Shown here in pieces: positions 7,320-15,587 of a DNA stretch of 24,476 nt (within the stretch, counting starts at the first letter, position 1; every line of letters starts with the position of its first letter). The DNA is from an uncultured Collinsella sp. GTDB taxonomy: Bacteria > Actinomycetota > Coriobacteriia > Coriobacteriales > Coriobacteriaceae. A program made the position numbers and the translations under genes. The notes under the pieces were generated by a model, which had not been told where the DNA came from, made no database searches, and saw only the letters and a list, made by a program, of their open reading frames with translations. The stretch lies in NCBI GenBank assembly GCA_900757205.1, contig CAAENA010000063.1, positions 1 to 24,476 on the forward strand. Reading direction: 5' to 3'.

Positions 7320-8192
7320 ATGAGCGAGCAAGTTTGCAAAGCGGACATGGGCGGCGACGGAGCTGCGGGCGTGGATACGTACGGCTATCCGGTCGAGACT
7401 ACGGGCAACGCGGTGCTGGACATTTTGGAGCACCGTTCGTCCACGCGCGCTTTTGCGCGCGATGACAACGACCGTCCCGTGGCGGTGACCGACGAGCAGC
7501 GGGCGGCGATCTTGCATGCGGCGAGTCGCGCGCCGTCGGCAGGCGCCATGATGATGTATTCCATCGTGAGTATTCGCGAACAGGCCACGCTCGATCGCCT
7601 GGCCGATCTGTGCGACCATCAGCCGATGATCGCCAAGGCGCCTTGGGCACTTATATTTGTGGTCGATTATGCCAAGTGGATCGATCTGTTTGAGCACGTG
7701 GGCTGCTTTGAGCCCGATTTTGTCGAACGCACGGGCAAGGCGCCCCGCCGCGCGCCGGGTTTGGGCGACTTTGCCATCGCGGCGCAGGATGCCGTGATCG
7801 CTGCGCAAAACGCCGTGGTTGCCGCCGAGGCCCTGGGGCTGGGGAGCTGCTACATCGGTGATATCGTCGAGAACGCCGAGGAAGTTGCCGCACTGCTGGA
7901 CTTGCCTGCCTATACCATGCCGCTGTCGATGCTCATCATCGGCACGCCCCGTAAGGAGCGCCCGGCAATCGCGCATCCCGTGGTGAACCTGGTGCACGAG
8001 GAGCGTTATTGTCGCGCCGACGCCGCGACGATGGATGCGCAGGTGGCCGAGATGGATGCGATGTTTCGCCCGCACGCCCGCGAGGTGGGCGAGCGCGTCA
8101 TCGACATCTACACCCGTAAGCACACGAGCCCCTTTATGGACGAGATGAGCCGCTCTATGGAGTGGTGGTTCAAAAACTGGCTCGGAAAATGA
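7320..8192 (+). CDS. Nitroreductase family flavoprotein
   Basis: The product has 290 residues. The flavin-dependent nitroreductase signature HRSSTRAF is at residues 38-45 (Arg39, Ser40, Ser41 and Arg43 would bind the FMN phosphate). APSAGAMMMY follows, then the second family block EALGLGSCYIGDIVEN, and a LIIGTPRKERP segment that usually closes the core. The protein is longer than a minimal nitroreductase because of ~30 extra N-terminal residues and a ~45-residue C-terminal tail. Members are cytoplasmic dimers that use NAD(P)H to reduce nitroaromatics, quinones or flavins; the physiological substrate is unknown. The ribosome site (GAGGGTAGG) is only moderate. The gene is followed by a strong hairpin and appears to be transcribed alone. 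Confidence 0.88.
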   Translation: MSEQVCKADMGGDGAAGVDTYGYPVETTGNAVLDILEHRSSTRAFARDDNDRPVAVTDEQRAAILHAASRAPSAGAMMMYSIVSIREQATLDRLADLCDHQPMIAKAPWALIFVVDYAKWIDLFEHVGCFEPDFVERTGKAPRRAPGLGDFAIAAQDAVIAAQNAVVAAEALGLGSCYIGDIVENAEEVAALLDLPAYTMPLSMLIIGTPRKERPAIAHPVVNLVHEERYCRADAATMDAQVAEMDAMFRPHAREVGERVIDIYTRKHTSPFMDEMSRSMEWWFKNWLGK

Positions 8193-8193
8193 C

Positions 8194-8228
8194 GAATGTG
8201 ACAAAGGGGGCGTCCCTTTGTCACATTC
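8194..8228 (+). terminator. 15-bp perfect hairpin after the nitroreductase gene
   Basis: GAATGTGACAAAGGG (8194-8208) pairs with CCCTTTGTCACATTC (8214-8228) around a five-base loop, starting two bases after the stop. There is no clear U-tract. A second smaller hairpin GCGGCC-TAAA-GGCCGC follows at 8241-8256. Together they probably end transcription before the kup promoter. Confidence 0.65.
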
Positions 8229-8287
8229 CATATCGCCGCGGCGGCCTAAAGGCCGCATAAATGTTTATCTAGCTGGGAAAACGGTGC

Positions 8288-8316
8288 CATTAAAATATGG
8301 GCTGATTACATATAAT
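8288..8316 (+). promoter_or_regulatory. Probable kup promoter
   Basis: TATAAT at 8311-8316 is a perfect -10 hexamer 35 bases before the kup start. The -35 position (CATTAA at 8288-8293, 17-bp spacing) is poor. The leader would be only ~30 nt, leaving no room for a c-di-AMP (ydaO) or other large riboswitch. Confidence 0.5.
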
Positions 8317-8351
8317 CCCGTCGAACGTTAAAATTGGGAGGAAACCGGCTT

Positions 8352-10379
8352 ATGGAACAAAAGGCAAAGGAAGTAGCCTCGCACGCTGCGATTCCTGTGA
8401 GCATCTCGGCGATGCTCGTCACGCTGGGCGTGGTGTATGGCGATATCGGCACCAGCCCCATGTATGTAACCAAGGCGCTCGTTGCCGGCAACGGCGGCAT
8501 CGGAAGCGTTACGCAGGAGTTCGTGCTCGGCGCGCTCTCCCTTGTCGTGTGGACGGTCACGCTGCTGACGACCGTCAAGTACGTGCTGATCTCGCTGCGC
8601 GCCGACAACCACGGCGAGGGCGGCATCTTTGCCCTGTACAGCTTGGTCAAGCGCTGCGGCAAGTGGCTCATCATCCCCGCCATGCTGGGCGGCGCGGCGC
8701 TCCTCGCCGACGGCATCCTGACGCCTGCCGTTACCGTCACCACGGCCATCGAGGGCCTGCGCACCATCCCGGCGGTCCATGCCGTGCTCGGTGACGACCA
8801 GGGTCGTGTCGTCGCCATCACGCTTGCCATCATCATCGCGCTCTTCTTGGTGCAGCGCATCGGCACGGCCAAGATCGGTCACGCCTTCGGCCCCATCATG
8901 ACGCTGTGGTTTTTGTTCCTGGGCGGCACGGGCCTGTTCTTTGTCTGCCAGTATCCCGCGGTGCTGCTGTGCCTCAACCCGTTGCGTGGCATCGCTTTTC
9001 TGCTGAGCCCCAACAACCATGCGGGCATCATGATTTTGGGCAGCTGCTTCCTCGCTACCACCGGTGCCGAGGCGCTCTATTCCGACATGGGCCATGTGGG
9101 CCGCGGCAATATCTATGCCACCTGGCCGTTCGTTAAGTGCTGCCTGCTGCTGTCCTACATGGGCCAGGGCGCGTGGCTTATCAACAACGCCGGCAACCCG
9201 GAGCTCATGGGTATCGCCGACCTCAACCCCTTCTACCAGATGCTCGCCCCGGGTCTGCGCCCCTTTGCCGTCGGCCTTTCCACCGTCGCGGCCATCATCG
9301 CCTCGCAGGCGCTCATCACCGGCGCATTCTCGCTGGTGTCCGAGGCCAGCCGCCTGGACCTCATGCCGCATATGCAGGTCTTCTATCCTGCCGAGACCAA
9401 GGGCCAGCTCTACATCCCCATGGTCAACAACGTCATGCTCGTGGGCTGCGTCGTCGTGGTGCTGCTGTTCCAGAACTCGGCGCACATGGAGGCCGCGTAC
9501 GGCCTGGCCATTACCCTGACCATGATGTGCACGACAATGCTGCTCTTCTTCTATCTGCACGTGGAGCGCAATCTCAAGGTCGCGCCGTGGATCTTTGCTG
9601 CCTTCTTCCTTTTGCTCGAGGGTTTCTTCTTTGTGAGCTCGCTCACCAAGTTCTTCCACGGCGGCTACTTCACCATCCTTATGGCTGCACTCATCATGGG
9701 CATTATGGTGTGCTGGTACAACGGCACGGCGGTCGAGCAACGTCAGTTTACGCTGCTGCCGCTGCGCAGCTATCTGCCGCAGCTCAAACGCCTGCGCGAC
9801 GACGATCGCTACGAGCTCATGAGCGACAACATCGTGTACCTGACCAAGGACACCAACACCGACTATATCGACCGCGATATCGTCTACTCGATTTTGGATA
9901 AGCACCCCAAGCGCGCTCGTGCCTGGTGGTTCGTGAATGTCGAGACCATGGAGGAGCCGCATACCTTTGCCTACTCGGTCGAGACGTTCGGCACCGACTA
10001 CGTGTTCCGCGTGCATCTGTATCTGGGCTACAAGATCAACCAGCGCGTCAATGCTTACCTGCGTCAGGTTGTTCAGGATCTGGCTGCCAGCGGCGAGCTG
10101 CCGGCGCAGACGCATGACTACTCGGTCTACAAGGACCCGGGCAACATCGGTACGTTTAAGTTCGTCATGATCCGCAAGCTGCTGGCGCCCGAAAGCGACG
10201 TGGAGCCCAGCGAGCGTACGGCCATCACGCTCAAGTACATCATCCGTCGCGCCGCCGGCACGCCTGCGCGCTGGTACGGCCTGGAGAACTCCAACGTGAG
10301 CTTTGAGTACGTGCCGCTGTTCACCAAGTTTAAGGCCGTGAGCAAGATGCAGCGCCTGGCTCCCGACGAGCGTCCGTAG
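8352..10379 (+). CDS. kup: Kup-family potassium uptake transporter
   Basis: The ATG at 8352 is chosen because GGGAGG lies ~10 bases upstream; a TTG six codons earlier lies before or within that site. The product has 675 residues. The family hallmark GDIGTSP is at residues 30-36 in the first membrane segment, followed by about twelve hydrophobic segments up to residue ~470 and a soluble C-terminal domain of ~200 residues, all usual for KUP/HAK/KT proteins. These are proton-coupled K+ importers in the cytoplasmic membrane. The next two genes code for a KdpD-like kinase and a KdpE-like regulator, suggesting that this transporter's synthesis is tied to K+ or turgor sensing. The link is inference from gene order, since a terminator-like hairpin lies between. 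Confidence 0.95.
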   Translation: MEQKAKEVASHAAIPVSISAMLVTLGVVYGDIGTSPMYVTKALVAGNGGIGSVTQEFVLGALSLVVWTVTLLTTVKYVLISLRADNHGEGGIFALYSLVKRCGKWLIIPAMLGGAALLADGILTPAVTVTTAIEGLRTIPAVHAVLGDDQGRVVAITLAIIIALFLVQRIGTAKIGHAFGPIMTLWFLFLGGTGLFFVCQYPAVLLCLNPLRGIAFLLSPNNHAGIMILGSCFLATTGAEALYSDMGHVGRGNIYATWPFVKCCLLLSYMGQGAWLINNAGNPELMGIADLNPFYQMLAPGLRPFAVGLSTVAAIIASQALITGAFSLVSEASRLDLMPHMQVFYPAETKGQLYIPMVNNVMLVGCVVVVLLFQNSAHMEAAYGLAITLTMMCTTMLLFFYLHVERNLKVAPWIFAAFFLLLEGFFFVSSLTKFFHGGYFTILMAALIMGIMVCWYNGTAVEQRQFTLLPLRSYLPQLKRLRDDDRYELMSDNIVYLTKDTNTDYIDRDIVYSILDKHPKRARAWWFVNVETMEEPHTFAYSVETFGTDYVFRVHLYLGYKINQRVNAYLRQVVQDLAASGELPAQTHDYSVYKDPGNIGTFKFVMIRKLLAPESDVEPSERTAITLKYIIRRAAGTPARWYGLENSNVSFEYVPLFTKFKAVSKMQRLAPDERP

Positions 10380-10431
10380 TCGACGTCTGCTGTTTGTCTA
10401 GCGACCGCAGGCTGCAAAGGCTATACACTTG

Positions 10432-10495
10432 AAACCACCACAAGGAGGCCACCACCGCAAAGGTGCCAGTCCCCTTTGTGGTGGTTTTTGTTTTT
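10432..10495 (+). terminator. Strong intrinsic terminator or attenuator between kup and kdpD-like gene
   Basis: AAACCACCACAAGG (10432-10445) pairs with CCTTTGTGGTGGTTT (10473-10487) with one bulged base, followed by TTTTTGTTTTT. The 27-base apical region can form a small inner stem (CACC with GGTG) and contains AAGGAGG. A TATACA at 10422-10427 upstream could be a weak -10 box, but no -35 hexamer at a good distance is visible. If real, the hairpin would lie in the leader of the kinase gene. Confidence 0.75.
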
Positions 10496-10515
10496 GAGAG
10501 AGGGGCGGGGCGCTG

Positions 10516-12141
10516 ATGGACGTCCGTGCGGAGGGCGATATTGCCGAGAACTTTTGGTGGCGGCGTACAACGCTGACGCGTCGCAGTCCTCTGTATGACG
10601 CCTGCGTATCGGCGGGGCTGCTAGCCGCGGCGACGATTGTGGGCGCGCTGCTCGACCATCCGGGGCTCGCGCCGAGCATCATGATCGTCTATGTGTTCGC
10701 CGTGCAGCTGTGCGCTTTCTTTACCTGGAGCCGCCTGTACTGCCTGCTGAGCTCGGCTGCCGCCGTGGCGCTCTACAACTTCTTGTTTGTCGACCCGCGC
10801 TACGCGCTGTCGTTTATCGACCGCGTCTATCCCGGCATGTTCTTTATCATGTTTGCGGTCTCGCTCGTATCGAGCTCGATCGCGCTGGCCCTGCGCCGCG
10901 CCTTGGCGCAGGCTGCCGCCAGCGACCGTCGCACGCAGATGGTGCTCGAGACCAACCGCATGCTGCAGCGGTGTGGCGATCAGCAACAGATTGTGCACGC
11001 TATGGCAACGCAGCTGGCGCGTCTTTCGGACTGTCCGGTCGTGTGGTATAGCGCCGATGCCGATAACGATGACCTGCTGCCGCGCACGACGTACACGGCC
11101 GTGGGCGATGCCGCGCCGGTACACCAGCTGGCGCCCCAGATGCCGCCGCGGCTCTCGGCGTCCGCCTATGTGGGAACGCCACTCGATGCCACCTATGGCG
11201 CCTCGGCGTTCTACGGCATATACCTGACCGTGCGCTCGGGCGACACCATGGTGCGCGCGGGCGATCCCGCCTCGGTGGTGGGGGTGTTCGCCATTGTCGC
11301 CGAGCCCGATGCGCTGACGCCCGAGGAGCGGACGCTTGCCGATGCCATCGTGAGCGAAGGCGAGCTGGCGCTCGATCGCGCCCGCGCCATGGAGGCTCGC
11401 GAGGAGGCGGCGGTGCTCGCTAAAAACGAGCAGCTGCGCGCCAACTTGCTGCGCTCCATCTCGCACGACCTGCGCACGCCGCTTACCAGTATTTCGGGTA
11501 ATGCCGATGTGCTGCTCGACCAGGGCTCGACCGGTACGGCCGTGCTCGACGACCAGACACGCCGCGGCATGCTCCTATCCATTCGCTCGGACGCGCAATG
11601 GCTCAACGCCACTGTCGAGAATCTGCTCGCCATCACCAAGCTCGAGGGCGACGGCATGCATCTGTCGACTACGCTCGAGCTCATGGACGATATCGTCGAG
11701 GAGGCGCTGCGTCACGTAAATCCGGCTGTGCGCGAGCATGACCTTAAGGTAGTGGCGTGCGATGAGCCGGCGCTCGTCAACGTCGACGCGCGCCTGATGG
11801 TGCAGCTGGTGGTCAATCTGGTGAACAACGCCATCGCCTATACGCCTGCGGGCTCGCATATCGTAATCTCGATTGGCGTCCATGATGGATGCGTGGCGTG
11901 CTCGGTTGCTGATGATGGCCCGGGCATTGCGCCCGAGGACCGCGAGCGAATCTTTGAGTCGTTCTACACCGCCAACCATGGCCTGGCCGACAGCTGCCGC
12001 AGTGTGGGCTTGGGGCTTTCGCTCTGCCGCTCCATTGCGCTGGCACATGGCGGTAGCATAGAGGTTACCGCGGCGGACCCTCACGGTTCGGTCTTTACGA
12101 TTGAGCTTCCCGCCGCCGACGTTTCGTTTGATAAGGAGTAG
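10516..12141 (+). CDS. kdpD: KdpD-like sensor histidine kinase lacking the KdpD N-terminal domain
   Basis: The product has 541 residues, against ~890 for full-length KdpD. Residues ~30-130 hold four close membrane segments typical of the DUF4118 region of KdpD, with NFLFVDPRYAL as in the family. A GAF-like stretch covers ~150-290. The kinase core follows: H box SISHDLRTPLTS with His317, N box NLVNNAIAYTPAG near 435, G1 box DDGPGIAP from 466 and G2 box GLGLSLCRS near 498. The USP-like/Walker half that precedes DUF4118 in E. coli KdpD is absent, and no stop-broken remnant is seen upstream, where a terminator lies instead. It probably phosphorylates the KdpE-like regulator encoded 4 bases downstream. 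The start is the first ATG after a G-rich ribosome site (AGAGGGGCGGGG). Confidence 0.9.
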   Translation: MDVRAEGDIAENFWWRRTTLTRRSPLYDACVSAGLLAAATIVGALLDHPGLAPSIMIVYVFAVQLCAFFTWSRLYCLLSSAAAVALYNFLFVDPRYALSFIDRVYPGMFFIMFAVSLVSSSIALALRRALAQAAASDRRTQMVLETNRMLQRCGDQQQIVHAMATQLARLSDCPVVWYSADADNDDLLPRTTYTAVGDAAPVHQLAPQMPPRLSASAYVGTPLDATYGASAFYGIYLTVRSGDTMVRAGDPASVVGVFAIVAEPDALTPEERTLADAIVSEGELALDRARAMEAREEAAVLAKNEQLRANLLRSISHDLRTPLTSISGNADVLLDQGSTGTAVLDDQTRRGMLLSIRSDAQWLNATVENLLAITKLEGDGMHLSTTLELMDDIVEEALRHVNPAVREHDLKVVACDEPALVNVDARLMVQLVVNLVNNAIAYTPAGSHIVISIGVHDGCVACSVADDGPGIAPEDRERIFESFYTANHGLADSCRSVGLGLSLCRSIALAHGGSIEVTAADPHGSVFTIELPAADVSFDKE

Positions 12142-12145
12142 CGCT

Positions 12146-12859
12146 GTGCCGAACTCTGCCGTGAAACCGCTCATCTTGGTCGTTGAGGACGATCCCGCCG
12201 TCCGCAACCTTATCGTCGCCGCGCTCGAGGCGCACGGTTTGCGCCATATGGCTGTGGAGACCGCCCACGCCGCCATCGCCGCCGCTTCGTCGCAGGCGCC
12301 GAGCATTGTGCTGCTCGATCTGGGCCTGCCCGATATGGACGGCGTCAAGGTGGTGGAGTCGGTGCGCGCGTGGTCGGGCATGCCGATCATCGTGGTTTCG
12401 GCGCGCAGCGAGGACGCGGACAAGATCCGAGCGCTCGATGCCGGCGCCGATGACTACCTGACTAAGCCGTTTTCGGTCGAGGAGCTGCTCGCGCGCATTC
12501 GCACCACGCTCAGGCGCCTTTCGTATGCGCAGGCGGGCGGTGTTGTCTCCGAGGGCTCGTTCGATACCGGCGAGTTGCATATCGATTTTGATGCCGGCAT
12601 CGCCACGATGGATGGCGAGGAACTGCATCTGACGCCGATCGAGTACAAGCTCTTGTGCCTGCTGGCACACAACGCCGACAAGGTGCTGACGCACCAATTT
12701 ATCCTGCACGAGATTTGGGGTACGGCGACCAAGAGCGACCTGGCGAGCCTGCGTGTCTTTATGGGCACGTTGCGCAAGAAGATCGAGTCCGACCCCGCGC
12801 ACCCGCACTATATCCAAACGCACGTGGGTATCGGTTACCGCCTGGTCACCCAAGGCTAG
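12146..12859 (+). CDS. kdpE: KdpE-like OmpR-family response regulator
   Basis: The GTG at 12146 is chosen because AAGGAG lies 7 bases upstream, within the last codons of the kinase gene; earlier in-frame starts would overlap that gene. The product has 237 residues. The receiver domain shows EDD at 14-16, the phosphorylation site Asp58 in LLDLGLPDMDG, Ser85 and Lys107 in YLTKPF. A winged-helix DNA-binding domain covers ~134-237 (LTPIEYKLLCLLAHNADKVL, then HYIQTHVGIGYRL). This is close to KdpE in length and motifs. With no kdpFABC genes in view, the adjacent kup gene or a distant K+ operon is the likely target; that is inference. Confidence 0.92.
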   Translation: MPNSAVKPLILVVEDDPAVRNLIVAALEAHGLRHMAVETAHAAIAAASSQAPSIVLLDLGLPDMDGVKVVESVRAWSGMPIIVVSARSEDADKIRALDAGADDYLTKPFSVEELLARIRTTLRRLSYAQAGGVVSEGSFDTGELHIDFDAGIATMDGEELHLTPIEYKLLCLLAHNADKVLTHQFILHEIWGTATKSDLASLRVFMGTLRKKIESDPAHPHYIQTHVGIGYRLVTQG

Positions 12860-12883
12860 ATCGCCAACCACCATCCCAATATG

Positions 12884-12950
12884 AGTTGCGGTGAAATAGT
12901 TCCTGTTTGGTCCTTTACCAGGCATTTTTAGGAACTATTCCACCGCAACT
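12884..12950. terminator. 21-bp bidirectional hairpin between convergent kdpE and rlmKL
   Basis: AGTTGCGGTGAAATAGTTCC plus T (12884-12904) pairs with 12930-12950 at 20 of 21 positions around a 25-base loop. On the + strand the T-rich TTGTTATTTG follows. The stem lies 24 bases after the kdpE stop and 3 bases after the rlmKL stop, so it probably serves both genes. Confidence 0.75.
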
Positions 12951-12953
12951 TTG

Positions 12954-15512
12954 TTATTTGCCCTTGGGCTTGCTGGCGTAGAACTTCTTCTTTTTTGGCT
13001 TGCCGGCAGGGGAGGGTTTGGCGGCAAAGTTCGACTTGCCGTTGCCGGCCTGCGCGTGCGCGGGTGTTGCTACGCGAGGCTTGCGGGCGTCGGGGTTGCG
13101 CAGTTCCTCGGTTCGCTCGGCAATCTCCTCGGCACTAAAGCCGACTTCGGCCATGGCGTCCTCGATGGGCAGGCGGCGTACGATATAGCAATGGTGCACC
13201 TTCTGGTTGCGTGCGAAGTCCTCGGGGATGGTCTGCGCCGTAATGTCCTCCAGCACAACGCCCGCGCGCGCGAGCTTGCGCGTTTCGGGGCGAAAGCCGC
13301 GCAGGTTGCAGCTAAAGATGGCGTGGCCGCCCTGTGCGAGCAGACGCGATACGCCGGCCAAAAGCTCAACATGGTCGCGCTGAACATCCCAGGTGCGGCG
13401 GCCCATCTTGGACGAGTTCGAAAACGTGGGCGGGTCGACAAAGATCAGGTCCCAGCGGTTGCGCGTCTGACGCTGGTCGCGAATCCAGGCGAGCACGTCG
13501 TCGCGCACAAAGTGATGCTGCGGCCCCACAAAGCCGTTCTGACGCATATTGCGCTCGGCCCAGTCCAGATAGGTGTTCGAGAGGTCAACCGTCACGGTTT
13601 CCTCGACGCCGCCGTCGGCTGCGTAGCAGGTGGCGGTGCCGGTGTAGGCAAACAGGTTGAGGAAGCGACGCGCCTGTTTGGCGTGCTCACGCACTAGGTT
13701 GCGGGTGACGCGGTGATCCAAGAAGATGCCCACATCCAGATAGTCGTCAAAGTTGACGGCAAAGGTGAGCCCGCCCTCCTCGATGAGCGGCAGGCGACGG
13801 CGCGCGATGTTGGCACGCTCGCCCGAGCCGCCCTTACCGGCGTCTTGCTTGCCGTACTGCGAGCCGCCGCGCGAACGCATGCGGGCCTTGGCATGCACAT
13901 GCTCGGCTGGGACATCCAGGATGCGCGGCGCGATGGCCAAGATGTCGAGCATACGGGCCTGGGCCAGCGCCGGGTCGATGGTCTTGGGCGCCGCGTATTC
14001 GGCGATGACGAGCCAGCGGCCTGGAGTCTGTGGGCAACCCTCGTACAGGTCGATGGCGGCGGAGTAGTCGGGCAGGTCGGCATCGTAGACGCGGTAGCAG
14101 CTCACGCCCTCGCGCTTGGCCCACTTGCGGCGCAGGCGTGCGTTCTTGCGCAGGCGGTTGGCGAACTGCTCGGACTCGGGGATGAGCACGGGCAGCGGCT
14201 TGCCGTCGCCCAGGTCGAGCGTGGCAGCGGGCTCGGGCATGGGGGTGTTGGCGGCCTCATAATCGACATCCGCGGCCTCACCCTCGGTATCCGCGCTGGT
14301 CGCAGCCTCAAATGTCGCGGCGACATGATCGAGCGAGGGCCAAACCTCAATAGTCGCCTCTTCGTTGTTGGGCATGACGGCAATGGAGCGCGCGGGCTCG
14401 GCATGGAGCGCGCGGGCCATAAGGCCATCGCGGGTGAGCGCGGCGACCGGCGCCGAGGCAAGCTCGGGCGCGCGGCGCAGCTCGCCGACCAGCGTCATGG
14501 CGTCGTGCATGAGCGAAAGCGGAGTTTCGGTGGTGTCTGCGACCACGGCGGCGCCGGCGACAGCGCCCGCATGGTCCAGCACGGTGGCGGGCTTGGCGGC
14601 GCAAAAATCGACAAAGCGCTTGTAACCGGCGCACTTGGCCATGCGCTCGGCGGTCTTGCGGGCGGCAGGGTCAATGTCCACGGCGACGATGCGTGCCTGG
14701 CGCTCGCGCGCTGCCGCCTCGCGCTCGCGTGCCTCGGCAAGTAGCTGCTTCCACAGAGCGGCGTCGTGCAGCTGCCAGCCTTCAAAGCCCCAGCGCTCGC
14801 GTGCAGCGCCCGGGGCGCGGTCGGTCAGAATGTTCACGGCCTCCAACAGCAGACCGCCGCCGGCGCATGAGGCGTCGATCAGCGTGGGCAGGGCTTCGTT
14901 TTCGTAGTCGTCGGCCGTCAGCTCGCGCTCGCACAGTGCGGTCCAGCCGACCTGCGCCAGCACCAGGGCGGCGTAGTCGGGGCGCAGCACGTGCGCGCCC
15001 TCGCCGGCGCGGGTCGCTGCGGGCGGCAGGCGCTTGAACAGCGGGTCGCCCGAAAGGTCCAGGCTTATGCTCGCGCGGCGCTGGCGCAGCGAAAGCAACA
15101 GGTGAACGTCGGGATCGGCGGCATCGACGTCGGCGCGAAGTCCCGTAGTCTCGGCCAGGCGGTCGCACAGCGCGTCTTTGGCGCGCAGGGCCGAGAAGCG
15201 CGTGTTGCGCAGCTGCTCGGTCACGCCGCGGGCGGTAATGGCGATGGTGGCGCCGGGGCGGACGATGCTCTCCCAGGCGATGTCGTAAACGCCGTCGTAC
15301 AACTCATCGGCATCCTGCGCCTCAAAGCGCCCGAGTACCACGAACACGCGGCTCGCCAGGCGCGACCACAGACAGGCGCGATAGCCTTCTTCGAGCTCGC
15401 CCTCAAACGTAGCGCGGCCCATCAGGCGGCGGACATGCGAAAGCCCGAGCCACTTGAGCTCGTCGGCGAGTGCGGATTCAAAGCCCTCGGGGCAGCTTGC
15501 ATAAAATTCCAT
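12954..15512 (-). CDS. rlmKL: RlmKL-type bifunctional 23S rRNA guanine methyltransferase with a degenerate RlmL half
   Basis: The start at 15512 (MEFYASCPEGFE) matches the family N-terminus and has GAGAGGT upstream; the frame is open further but overlaps the divergent gene. The product has 852 residues, against ~700 in E. coli. The order is THUMP domain (~45-155), RlmL methyltransferase half, long acidic linker (~375-440), then the RlmK half from NRLRKNARLRRKW. The RlmK half is intact, with FLDHR, NLFAYTGTAT and IFVDPPTFSNSSKMG (Asp693), and should make m7G2069. In the RlmL half, motif I reads DASCAGGG (Asp213) instead of DPMCGSGT, and the NPPYG motif is replaced by DTTE (326-329), so m2G2445 activity is doubtful. 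The C-terminus is a Lys-rich tail that could bind RNA. No frameshift is apparent. Confidence 0.9.
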   Translation of the reverse strand: MEFYASCPEGFESALADELKWLGLSHVRRLMGRATFEGELEEGYRACLWSRLASRVFVVLGRFEAQDADELYDGVYDIAWESIVRPGATIAITARGVTEQLRNTRFSALRAKDALCDRLAETTGLRADVDAADPDVHLLLSLRQRRASISLDLSGDPLFKRLPPAATRAGEGAHVLRPDYAALVLAQVGWTALCERELTADDYENEALPTLIDASCAGGGLLLEAVNILTDRAPGAARERWGFEGWQLHDAALWKQLLAEAREREAAARERQARIVAVDIDPAARKTAERMAKCAGYKRFVDFCAAKPATVLDHAGAVAGAAVVADTTETPLSLMHDAMTLVGELRRAPELASAPVAALTRDGLMARALHAEPARSIAVMPNNEEATIEVWPSLDHVAATFEAATSADTEGEAADVDYEAANTPMPEPAATLDLGDGKPLPVLIPESEQFANRLRKNARLRRKWAKREGVSCYRVYDADLPDYSAAIDLYEGCPQTPGRWLVIAEYAAPKTIDPALAQARMLDILAIAPRILDVPAEHVHAKARMRSRGGSQYGKQDAGKGGSGERANIARRRLPLIEEGGLTFAVNFDDYLDVGIFLDHRVTRNLVREHAKQARRFLNLFAYTGTATCYAADGGVEETVTVDLSNTYLDWAERNMRQNGFVGPQHHFVRDDVLAWIRDQRQTRNRWDLIFVDPPTFSNSSKMGRRTWDVQRDHVELLAGVSRLLAQGGHAIFSCNLRGFRPETRKLARAGVVLEDITAQTIPEDFARNQKVHHCYIVRRLPIEDAMAEVGFSAEEIAERTEELRNPDARKPRVATPAHAQAGNGKSNFAAKPSPAGKPKKKKFYASKPKGK

Positions 15513-15587
15513 GGGTGACCTCTCTGGTTGCGTCGCTCCATTATATGATGGATGCTTCGTTTGCCATCGCCCTCGAAAGGAACCCAT

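Noticed and set aside
8193..8351. c-di-AMP (ydaO) riboswitch in front of kup
   Set aside because: The space after the likely -10 box is only ~35 bases, far too short for that structure.
8328..10115. Minus-strand open frame antisense to kup (595 codons)
   Set aside because: His/Gln/Asp-rich shadow without domains; kup is certain.
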